A stretch of 8,560 nt of DNA from Candidatus Woesearchaeota archaeon (GTDB taxonomy: Archaea > Nanobdellota > Nanobdellia > SCGC-AAA011-G17 > VGLX01). Of the stretch, positions 1-4,604 are shown piece after piece. Under the pieces are notes generated by a model, which was not told the DNA's origin, ran no database searches, and saw only the letters and a list, made by a program, of their open reading frames with translations. The position numbers and the translations under genes are program-made. The stretch covers positions 1-8,560 of the forward strand of contig VGLX01000038.1 in assembly GCA_016866645.1 (NCBI GenBank). The letters are read 5' to 3'. Position 1 is the first letter of the stretch; each line of letters begins with the position of its first letter.

Positions 1-302
1 CAAATGAGAGTTACGGTCTGGAAGTCATAGACATTACTGAGTTCACTGGCAAGTCTAAGAAAAAGATGATTCGTTTGAAGGCTAGGGTTATAGGCGCTGA
101 GGGTAAGGCTTGGAGGATGATTGAGCGCTTGACTAATTGTTATTTGTCTGTTTACGGCAAGACTGTTAGCATCATTGGCATAGTTGAGGATATTGCTTTG
201 GCGAGGCAGGCTGTTGAGGACTTGCTGAAGGGTGCGCCTCATGCGAATGTCTACAAGTTCGTGCAGGACAAGCTAAGGCTGGTCAAGAAAGGTTTAGCAT
301 GA
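1..302 (+). CDS. Dim2/PNO1-like KH-domain rRNA-processing protein, 3' part
   Basis: C-terminal ~99 residues of an RNA-binding protein whose start lies left of the window; the frame is open from base 3 and stops at TGA 300-302. The KH core is visible: VIGAEGKAWRMIERLT carries the GxxG RNA-binding loop (GAEG, bases 93-104), followed by the strand SVYGKTVSIIG, the helix ALARQAVEDLLKGA and the tail GAPHANVYKFVQDK. The GAPHxxVYKF ending and the 'VYGKTVxIIG' strand are typical of archaeal Dim2p/PNO1 and Krr1-type proteins. From family knowledge these bind near the 3' end of 16S rRNA during small-subunit maturation and cooperate with the KsgA/Dim1 dimethylase. The gene overlaps the following methyltransferase gene by 4 nt (ATGA), which implies translational coupling. 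An internal ATG at 66 is not the start, because homologous sequence continues upstream of it. Family assignment is confident; the exact role in this organism is inferred. Confidence 0.9.
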   Translation, partial: NESYGLEVIDITEFTGKSKKKMIRLKARVIGAEGKAWRMIERLTNCYLSVYGKTVSIIGIVEDIALARQAVEDLLKGAPHANVYKFVQDKLRLVKKGLA

Positions 303-1132
303 TAGATGTTTTCGTTTCTGGAATTAAGAAGAAAAAAACTCTGCGTTCTTTGCCTGATGACTTTGTTAAGGTTTTTGTTTCTGATTTTTTCGAGAAGAAC
401 CCTAAGATCGAGAAGGTCTTGGCTGAGCATCCTAAGCCTTTGAAGTCTAAAGAGTTTGACATCTTGTTGAAGGAGGCTAGGAGGAGGCTTCATGAGGTCT
501 ATGGGGTTTTTGTTTTGGGGCGGAAGGATTTGAAGAAGCTGAAGGAGCATCTTAAAGTTGTTAAGGAGTTGGACGAAGAGGCTTTGCAGCTGCACTTGGA
601 GATTCTTAAGCTGCATAAGTCTAGTGCTGAGCGCTTGGATTTTTATCCTGAAGTTTATGAGAAGATTTTTTCTATAACTGGCAGGCCCAAGACTGTTCTT
701 GATCTGGCTTGTGGCTTGAATCCTTTGTCTTTTCCTTGGATGGGCTTGGAGAAGGTCAGGTATTTCGCTTACGAGCTGACTAAGGAGGATTGTAGGTTTA
801 TCAAGGAGTATTTTGGTATGATGGGGCCTTTTGGTTTGGATGGCGAGGCTTTTGATGCTGATCTTTTGAGGGTTCGTAAGTTTCCGGAAGTTGATGTTTG
901 TTTCTTGTTTAAGGCTTTGGACACATTGGAAGATTTGGAGAGGAATTATAGCGAGAAGCTCTTGAAAAAAATCCATGCGAAGTTTGTTGTTGTTTCTTTC
1001 CCTACGATGTCGATTGGCGGAAGGAATCCGATTCGGCAGCGCGGCTGGTTCTTCAGGATGATGCGTAAGCTGGGTTATTCTGCGGATACTTTTGAGTTGG
1101 AGAACGAGATATTCTGTATTATCAGGAAATAG
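299..1132 (+). CDS. FmrO/ArmA/RmtB-family 16S rRNA methyltransferase homologue
   Basis: Intact 277-aa class I SAM-dependent methyltransferase. Residues 1-110 form a charged helical N-terminal domain (rRNA docking in this family). ERLDFYPEVYEKIF (111-124) leads into SAM motif I, VLDLACGLNPL (133-143). FLFKALDTLEDLE (202-214) matches the family's 'LIFKLLPLLE' block, and VVSFPTMSIGGRN (231-243) matches its 'SFPTRSLGGR' block; the C-terminus ENEIFCIIRK resembles the family ending '..ELIYLIKK'. Known members (ArmA, RmtB, FmrO) methylate N7 of G1405 in helix 44 of 16S rRNA, which confers aminoglycoside resistance in bacteria. Here the 4-nt overlap with a Dim2-like gene points instead to housekeeping modification of the small subunit during assembly (inference); the target base cannot be read from sequence. 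Length and motifs look complete. Leucine is mostly TTG (22 of 35 by hand count), unlike the genes downstream. Fold and family confident; substrate uncertain. Confidence 0.85.
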   Translation: MIDVFVSGIKKKKTLRSLPDDFVKVFVSDFFEKNPKIEKVLAEHPKPLKSKEFDILLKEARRRLHEVYGVFVLGRKDLKKLKEHLKVVKELDEEALQLHLEILKLHKSSAERLDFYPEVYEKIFSITGRPKTVLDLACGLNPLSFPWMGLEKVRYFAYELTKEDCRFIKEYFGMMGPFGLDGEAFDADLLRVRKFPEVDVCFLFKALDTLEDLERNYSEKLLKKIHAKFVVVSFPTMSIGGRNPIRQRGWFFRMMRKLGYSADTFELENEIFCIIRK

Positions 1133-1141
1133 CCTTGGTGA

Positions 1142-1165
1142 CAATTGGGTACCACTCTATAGTAG
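1142..1165. repeat. Upstream copy of a paired direct repeat (putative operator 1)
   Basis: 24-nt element matching 1202-1225 at 19 of 24 positions, offset exactly 60 bp. The conserved parts are CAATT, a 3-nt variable spacer, TACCACT, one variable base and TATA. In this copy bases 1150-1167 also form an imperfect 18-bp palindrome (14 of 18 positions self-complementary) centred on TA/TA, the symmetry expected for a dimeric regulator. It ends 7 nt before the BRE starting at 1173. A role as an activator or cooperative repressor site is inference. Confidence 0.5.
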
Positions 1166-1172
1166 TATTTAC

Positions 1173-1187
1173 CGAAAGGTTTATATA
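1173..1187 (+). promoter_or_regulatory. Archaeal BRE/TATA promoter of the accessory gene array
   Basis: The 15-nt stretch CGAAAGGTTTATATA fits the archaeal BRE (C/G-R-N-AAA) plus TATA (TTTATATA, 1180-1187) consensus very closely. Initiation about 22-27 nt downstream of the TATA centre predicts a start near 1207-1212. That leaves a leader of about 40 nt containing the GGAGGT site before the ATG at 1251. It is the only convincing promoter in the window and probably drives at least the four genes up to 3867. Confidence 0.8.
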
Positions 1188-1201
1188 CTACCCCTATTCT
1201 C

Positions 1202-1225
1202 CAATTTGTTACCACTATATAATCG
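1202..1225. repeat. Downstream copy of the paired direct repeat (putative operator 2)
   Basis: Second copy of the 24-nt element at 1142-1165 (19/24 identical; TACCACT at 1210-1216). Its palindromic half is more degenerate (about 12 of 18). It covers the transcription start predicted from the TATA box at 1180-1187, so a bound protein would block initiation or promoter escape. No regulator gene is recognisable in the window. Confidence 0.5.
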
Positions 1226-1236
1226 TTAAAACACAC

Positions 1237-1242
1237 GGAGGT
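1237..1242 (+). promoter_or_regulatory. Strong ribosome binding site for the 1251 gene
   Basis: GGAGGT complements the anti-Shine-Dalgarno end of archaeal 16S rRNA, with 8 nt between it and the ATG at 1251. It fixes the start of the first gene of the array. Confidence 0.85.
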
Positions 1243-1250
1243 ATTAGAAG

Positions 1251-2138
1251 ATGGGATTAGAAGAACTAGCAGACAAAATAAGCAGGTTCAAAAAGAAAGT
1301 GATAGAGAAAACCGACGAAGGGATACAAAAGCTGAAGGGTTCTGAAGAAGCCGGCGATGCTAAAGAGGTAGGCAAGAAAGTCGTAGAAGAAGCCGTAGGG
1401 CTGAAATCTAGGATCATAAAAGAAGGCACCGCGTTCGCCAAGAAATACATGAAAGAAAACGTGACGCAAGAGAACTCAACCGGAGCCACAATAGGGGCAT
1501 TCGGAGAATACCTCGTCAAGAAAACAGCCAAAGGCGTGAAGGCAGCAGCAGAAGCCCTGACAGACTATATAGAAAACGAAGCAGTCAAGTACCACAAGAA
1601 AGACACGTTCCCCGAACTGGAAGCAGCAAGGTCATTGGTCAACGAATACGCTCAAGATAACGTAGAGCAAGGAGAGGAAGAGCTCAACTACAAAGGAATC
1701 GACCTAATAATAAAAAGGACAGACAGAGACTTGTCAATCAACCTGAAAAACAAACAAAAGAAAATAGAGCTGACATACTTCCTGAAAGACGCAGAGATAT
1801 CAGACTTGAACTATGAATTCGACACGCTTACAGGAGACCTTCTGAAAAGATTAGACAAGCTGTCCGACCCGGCGACTGTCAAGATAAACAAGACAACCGT
1901 CCTGAAAATGGACAGCCCACTGAATAAGAACGGAAAAGTCTACACAGTGAGCCTGAAGAAAATTGACGGGGCATACGAAGTAGGCTACACGCCAGAAAAC
2001 AGGAAGGCGGGAGTCATGCTGAAATACGTGCAAGAGAAGGAAATCCCATGCCACGCACCAGAAGAAGACGTCAGCTACTCACAAGATCCGATACCAGACA
2101 TGCTAAAAGCAAAACCTGAAGATACGGAGCAGCAATAA
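1251..2138 (+). CDS. Uncharacterised protein with amphipathic-helical N-terminal half
   Basis: 295 aa; I do not recognise the family. Residues 1-115 are Lys/Glu/Ala-rich with regularly spaced hydrophobic residues (e.g. VGKKVVEEAVGLKSRIIKEG, 40-59), predicting long amphipathic helices like those of LEA- or apolipoprotein-type proteins. Residues 80-105 are the most apolar part of this half. Residues 145-265 look like a beta-rich globular domain with alternating strand patterns (DLIIKRTDRDLSINL, KVYTVSLKKIDGAYEVGY). The tail (266-295) is acidic and proline-containing, probably disordered. There is no signal peptide and no obvious transmembrane helix. DTLTGDL at 191-197 recurs exactly in the coiled-coil protein encoded at 2758-3867. 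The start is fixed by GGAGGT eight nt upstream. It is the first gene after the BRE/TATA promoter, and only 1 nt separates its stop from the next ATG. ATA is the main Ile codon and TTG is rare, unlike the upstream pair. Coding status is secure; function unknown. Confidence 0.85.
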   Translation: MGLEELADKISRFKKKVIEKTDEGIQKLKGSEEAGDAKEVGKKVVEEAVGLKSRIIKEGTAFAKKYMKENVTQENSTGATIGAFGEYLVKKTAKGVKAAAEALTDYIENEAVKYHKKDTFPELEAARSLVNEYAQDNVEQGEEELNYKGIDLIIKRTDRDLSINLKNKQKKIELTYFLKDAEISDLNYEFDTLTGDLLKRLDKLSDPATVKINKTTVLKMDSPLNKNGKVYTVSLKKIDGAYEVGYTPENRKAGVMLKYVQEKEIPCHAPEEDVSYSQDPIPDMLKAKPEDTEQQ

Positions 2139-2139
2139 A

Positions 2140-2442
2140 ATGGAAAGGGACTACAAAAAAACCTTAGATGACCAGTTAAAAGACCTGAAAGGCGAAGTAG
2201 GACGACAAACTGATGAGTACAAATCAGAAAACGGAAATCTGACTGACAAGTTGATGCAGTATGTCCGCGGCACAGGAATCAAAGAAAAAGCGATCAAAGT
2301 CGGAGCAGCAACAACACTGGCTTTTATAGTGGGCGTAGCAGCGCCTATAGTCACAGGGCCAACACTTGCTGTACCAGTACTAGTGGTTTACGGCGGAAAA
2401 AAGTTCATCTATGATCCGTTGTTCAAAAAGAAGAGGAAGTAA
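2140..2442 (+). CDS. Small membrane-anchored protein, tandem paralogue 1
   Basis: 100 aa, family not recognised. Layout: a charged helix (residues 3-40, with DYKKTLDDQLKDLKGEV then RQTDEYK), a short linker, a hydrophobic Gly/Ala/Val-rich segment about 53-84 (interrupted by GP at 73-74, so one long helix or a tight hairpin), and a basic end with FIYDPLF then KKKRK. Lysines on the C-terminal side favour a cytoplasmic C-terminus; if the segment is a hairpin, both ends face the cytoplasm (inference). The 93-aa protein encoded at 2460-2741 is a clear paralogue, and 45 nt near the 5' ends are identical. The gene starts 1 nt after the previous stop, with GGAG at 2126-2129 inside the upstream gene as its ribosome binding site, so translation is probably coupled. 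A plausible role is membrane anchor for the proteins encoded around it. Confidence 0.85.
   Translation: MERDYKKTLDDQLKDLKGEVGRQTDEYKSENGNLTDKLMQYVRGTGIKEKAIKVGAATTLAFIVGVAAPIVTGPTLAVPVLVVYGGKKFIYDPLFKKKRK
2155..2199 (+). repeat. 45-nt exact direct repeat, copy 1
   Basis: Identical over 45 nt to 2475-2519 (offset 320). It encodes the N-terminal helix shared by the two small membrane proteins. Silent sites are conserved as well as codons, while the rest of the genes has diverged widely. That points to recent gene conversion, or to constraint on the DNA/RNA itself. Confidence 0.9.
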
Positions 2443-2443
2443 C

Positions 2444-2449
2444 GGAGGA
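2444..2449 (+). promoter_or_regulatory. Ribosome binding site for the 2460 gene
   Basis: GGAGGA lies just after the TAA at 2440-2442, with 10 nt of A-rich spacer before the ATG at 2460. It supports independent, strong initiation of the second small paralogue. Confidence 0.7.
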
Positions 2450-2459
2450 AAAAAACAAA

Positions 2460-2741
2460 ATGAAACCAGATTATAAAAAAACCTTAGATGACCAGTTAAA
2501 AGACCTGAAAGGCGAAGTAAACAGGCAAACCGACGAGTACAAAGAAGAGAAAGGAAATCTCGGAGGGAAAGTTCTGGGCTACATGTATGAGAAAGGTCTT
2601 ACAGAAAAAGTCGTAAAAACCGGAGTAATAGGACTAGCAGGACTATTAATATTAGGGCCAACAGCAGGACTAATCGCTGGCGGGGCATACGCCGGAAAAA
2701 GGTTCATCTACGACCCATTGTTCAATAAGAAGAAGAAATGA
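2460..2741 (+). CDS. Small membrane-anchored protein, tandem paralogue 2
   Basis: 93 aa, paralogue of the protein encoded at 2140-2442. The N-terminal helix is nearly identical (DYKKTLDDQLKDLKGEV, residues 4-20, then RQTDEYKEE). The hydrophobic segment (about 54-79) is shorter and glycine-rich, with small-residue spacing (GLAGLL, GPTAG, AGGAYAG) that favours tight helix packing or a hairpin. The C-terminus repeats FIYDPLF followed by KKKK. Conservation is thus concentrated at the two soluble ends while the membrane part has diverged, suggesting that both ends contact partners. A GGAGGA site lies 10 nt upstream. There is no signal peptide. The 16-nt gap to the next gene contains that gene's ribosome binding site. 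Family and function unknown; a membrane anchor is inferred from the layout. Confidence 0.85.
   Translation: MKPDYKKTLDDQLKDLKGEVNRQTDEYKEEKGNLGGKVLGYMYEKGLTEKVVKTGVIGLAGLLILGPTAGLIAGGAYAGKRFIYDPLFNKKKK
2475..2519 (+). repeat. 45-nt exact direct repeat, copy 2
   Basis: Second copy of the repeat at 2155-2199, within the 5' end of the 2460 gene. Flanking bases differ immediately on both sides (C/T before, G/A after). Recombination between the copies would fuse the two genes in frame, because the offset falls at the same codon phase of each gene. Confidence 0.9.
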
Positions 2742-2746
2742 GGAGG
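2742..2746 (+). promoter_or_regulatory. Ribosome binding site for the 2758 gene
   Basis: GGAGG immediately follows the stop at 2739-2741, with 11 nt before the ATG at 2758. A nearer ATG at 2748 is in another frame and is not a start for this gene. Confidence 0.7.
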
Positions 2747-2757
2747 CATGCTAAAAA

Positions 2758-3867
2758 ATGACACAAGACAAAGAAAAAACTTTAAGTTATCTTCCAGTAT
2801 CAGCGACTAAAGCACAGACTAAGCTGAGCGAAGGAAGGAAAGAGCTTACAGAAGCATTAGAATACATGAACCAGATAAAAGTAAGCGTCGCGCAATGGCA
2901 GAACGATACCAAAGACTTTTTCGACGAAGTCAAAGACGTATACGAAACCAAGAAGGAAGACATAGAGAAAAAATCCCACCTGCCAGTGATAGCTTCGATA
3001 AAAGCCGCGTGGGAAACATTGCCTTCGCTCTTCAGCAGAGAAGACCCAACCAAGAAAAGGTTCGGAAGAGTGCTAAGCACATTAGTGAGGGACGCAGACC
3101 ACATATACAAAAGCCTAGACGGTGAATTAAACACCTACGAAGAGCGCTTTGAAGAAGTCGATACCCTGACAGGCGACCTGATAAGAGACGCTAAAGTCTA
3201 CAGGCAAGGAATCGAAGACTTCAACACCCAGAAGAAAGACTTAGAGACGCAGCTCACAGGCCTAGAGACAAAGCTCAAAGAGATGACTGACAAAAACGAA
3301 GCCTACCTAGAACTAAAAGAAGAAATACTCAACATGAAACGAGCCTTAGAAGGTGTAAGGAAAGAAAGGTCGTCCGCGCTGAACAAATACCAGCAGACGA
3401 TGAACATCCTAGACGCCTTAGAAGGCTTCAGAGACGAAAACCAGATACTGCTTTCTGAAGGAAGAAACCTGTACGAGACGCTAGAGACGAACATCAACTC
3501 GCTAAGACCTCTTTTCGACAACATAACGGCATCCGCAGACCTAGTAGAGTTCCAAAGAAAAGCCTTAGACACTTACGACATGCTGAAGAAGACTTTCAAC
3601 CCAGCCATGATAGCGATAACAGCAGTAGCTAAGGGAGTGAGCAAAGTCGCAGCAGAGAAACAAGGCGAGAAATTCATCGAATCAGAGACCATAGAGGTCG
3701 TAAAGCAGATCGTCCACAAGCACAAAGAGGAAATCGCACAAAGAGTAGAGCAGGAAGACAAGCTCATAGAAGACATACTCGGCAAGAAAGACGAGAAAGA
3801 AGACGTATCAGAGATGGAGCAGGACGAGAACGGCGCTTACAAGATAAAAGAAGAAGAGAAAAAATAA
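2758..3867 (+). CDS. Long coiled-coil protein of unknown function
   Basis: 369 aa, almost entirely helical by composition (Glu/Lys/Leu/Ala-rich with heptad-like spacing). The clearest coiled coils are about 15-70 and 120-245 (e.g. KKDLETQLTGLETKLKEMTD, 159-178). Residues 74-94 (LPVIASIKAAWETLPSLFS) and 278-299 (KTFNPAMIAITAVAKGVSKV) are more apolar but contain charges, so they are surface or membrane-associating patches rather than clear transmembrane helices. The tail from about 335 is highly acidic/basic and likely disordered. DTLTGDL at 135-141 is an exact match to residues 191-197 of the protein encoded at 1251-2138, with different synonymous codons. No Walker motifs, so it is not an SMC/Rad50-type ATPase. 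A resemblance to TelA- or PspA-like helical membrane-stress proteins is possible from architecture alone, but I see no diagnostic motif. GGAGG is 11 nt upstream; a T-rich terminator-like tract follows its stop. Confidence 0.85.
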   Translation: MTQDKEKTLSYLPVSATKAQTKLSEGRKELTEALEYMNQIKVSVAQWQNDTKDFFDEVKDVYETKKEDIEKKSHLPVIASIKAAWETLPSLFSREDPTKKRFGRVLSTLVRDADHIYKSLDGELNTYEERFEEVDTLTGDLIRDAKVYRQGIEDFNTQKKDLETQLTGLETKLKEMTDKNEAYLELKEEILNMKRALEGVRKERSSALNKYQQTMNILDALEGFRDENQILLSEGRNLYETLETNINSLRPLFDNITASADLVEFQRKALDTYDMLKKTFNPAMIAITAVAKGVSKVAAEKQGEKFIESETIEVVKQIVHKHKEEIAQRVEQEDKLIEDILGKKDEKEDVSEMEQDENGAYKIKEEEKK

Positions 3868-3894
3868 GTCTCTTTTTATTTTTTTTATTTTTTT
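3851..3894 (+). terminator. Oligo-T terminator or attenuator with weak hairpin
   Basis: Bases 3873-3894 read T5-A-T8-A-T7, the type of U-rich signal used for archaeal termination. A weak stem is possible between 3851-3859 and 3869-3877 (9 pairs, one G-T, 9-nt loop). It overlaps the stop codon of the 2758 gene. Because the next gene follows in the same direction with no convincing promoter, this may be a leaky terminator that lowers expression of the downstream genes rather than an operon end (inference). Confidence 0.6.
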
Positions 3895-3920
3895 AGTAAC
3901 AGATTTTGAGAAAAAGGACA

Positions 3921-4604
3921 ATGAACAGCGGGTACGAAACGTTTAAGTCTCAGTTCAAGGGAGATTATAATAAAGAGATTTCTGAAAAACTCCGCGAAGC
4001 CGAAGACTGGGTCAAATCCTTGCACGAGAAACTTAAGAACAAAGATTACCAGCAGGCTAACAATCTTAGCATAACAGAGAAGCTTCTGGCATGCTTGGGC
4101 TATTTCAGCCTGATAAGAGACAAGCTGAAGGATGAGATCGTGTTCAACAAGGACAGCTTAAGGTCTTTAAACCTTCAAGTGAGAAGGGTTGAGAAAGAGA
4201 TAGAGTCCAAAAGGTCAGACTTAGAAGTGCAGGTGGAGGTGCGAGACTCAGCAAGGAAAGAGTTCGAGTCTCTAAAGGAGAAAAGAGAAGGCTATGACAG
4301 GAGCCTGCCAGATTACTTAGACATAGAAGAGGCTTATCATAATTCTAAGAAGCGGAAAGAGGTAGCAGAGTCAGCTGCCAAGAAAACCGCTATGATTTAC
4401 CAGAACTTATCACAATCCGTAGAGCTGATGAAAGTATCATCTGAGCAGAGCAAGATATCCATACGAGAAGGCTCAGAGGTCCTGGACAGGGTCGAGAAGG
4501 CTATCGATGAGATAAACGTAGTCTACCACCAGGTGATGATAGTTATGTCTAACAAGAAGAAGATACTGCAAATCGCAGGCGGAGAAGATGAAAGCAAAAA
4601 ATAG
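3921..4604 (+). CDS. Coiled-coil protein of unknown function
   Basis: 227 aa from the ATG at 3921. An in-frame TTG at 3906 would add five residues, but nothing resembling a ribosome binding site precedes it; GAG/AAGG just upstream of 3921 is also weak, so the start is uncertain. Helical throughout. Residues 1-75 form a first helical region (SEKLREAEDWVKSLHEKL, then a more apolar NLSITEKLLACLGYFSLI at 48-65). Residues 75-130 are a strong coiled coil (VRRVEKEIESKRSDLEVQVE). SLPDYLDIEEAY at 128-139 breaks the helix, and 140-205 is a second coil. This looks like a helical hairpin folding back at about residue 130. No membrane segment, signal peptide or catalytic motif is seen. Its last 17 nt overlap the next gene. 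It may partner the longer coiled-coil protein encoded just upstream (inference from adjacency). Family not recognised. Confidence 0.8.
   Translation: MNSGYETFKSQFKGDYNKEISEKLREAEDWVKSLHEKLKNKDYQQANNLSITEKLLACLGYFSLIRDKLKDEIVFNKDSLRSLNLQVRRVEKEIESKRSDLEVQVEVRDSARKEFESLKEKREGYDRSLPDYLDIEEAYHNSKKRKEVAESAAKKTAMIYQNLSQSVELMKVSSEQSKISIREGSEVLDRVEKAIDEINVVYHQVMIVMSNKKKILQIAGGEDESKK

Noticed and set aside
299..1132. Methyltransferase as an acquired antibiotic-resistance gene
   Set aside because: It is coupled by a 4-nt overlap to a core ribosome-biogenesis gene, shares its codon style and has no mobile element nearby, so a housekeeping role is more likely.
251..1144. 297-aa open frame on the minus strand opposite the methyltransferase gene
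   Set aside because: The + strand frame has clear family motifs. The antisense protein is low-complexity (Leu/Gln/Asn-rich) with no motif and arises because the + strand gene's codon choice leaves few antisense stops.
1142..1225. Repeats around the promoter as CRISPR repeats or attachment sites
   Set aside because: Only two imperfect copies with a promoter as the 'spacer', no cas genes, and no integrase or tRNA gene nearby.
2140..2741. Toxin-antitoxin or holin interpretation of the two small hydrophobic proteins
   Set aside because: They are paralogues of each other with long charged soluble helices and a conserved FIYDPLF tail; no lysis or antitoxin partner is recognisable and the context is a large structural-looking operon.
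2895..3125. 76-aa + strand open frame inside the coiled-coil gene
   Set aside because: Out-of-frame shadow, Arg/Gln-rich with no structure, inside a gene with strong coiled-coil character and a good ribosome binding site.
2758..3867. Assignment of the coiled-coil protein to TelA, PspA or SMC-type families
   Set aside because: Only the general helical composition agrees; no Walker motifs, hinge or diagnostic family sequence could be seen.
3906..3920. TTG at 3906 as the start of the second coiled-coil gene
   Set aside because: No ribosome binding site precedes it and it would follow directly on the T-rich tract; ATG at 3921 is preferred, though support is weak either way.
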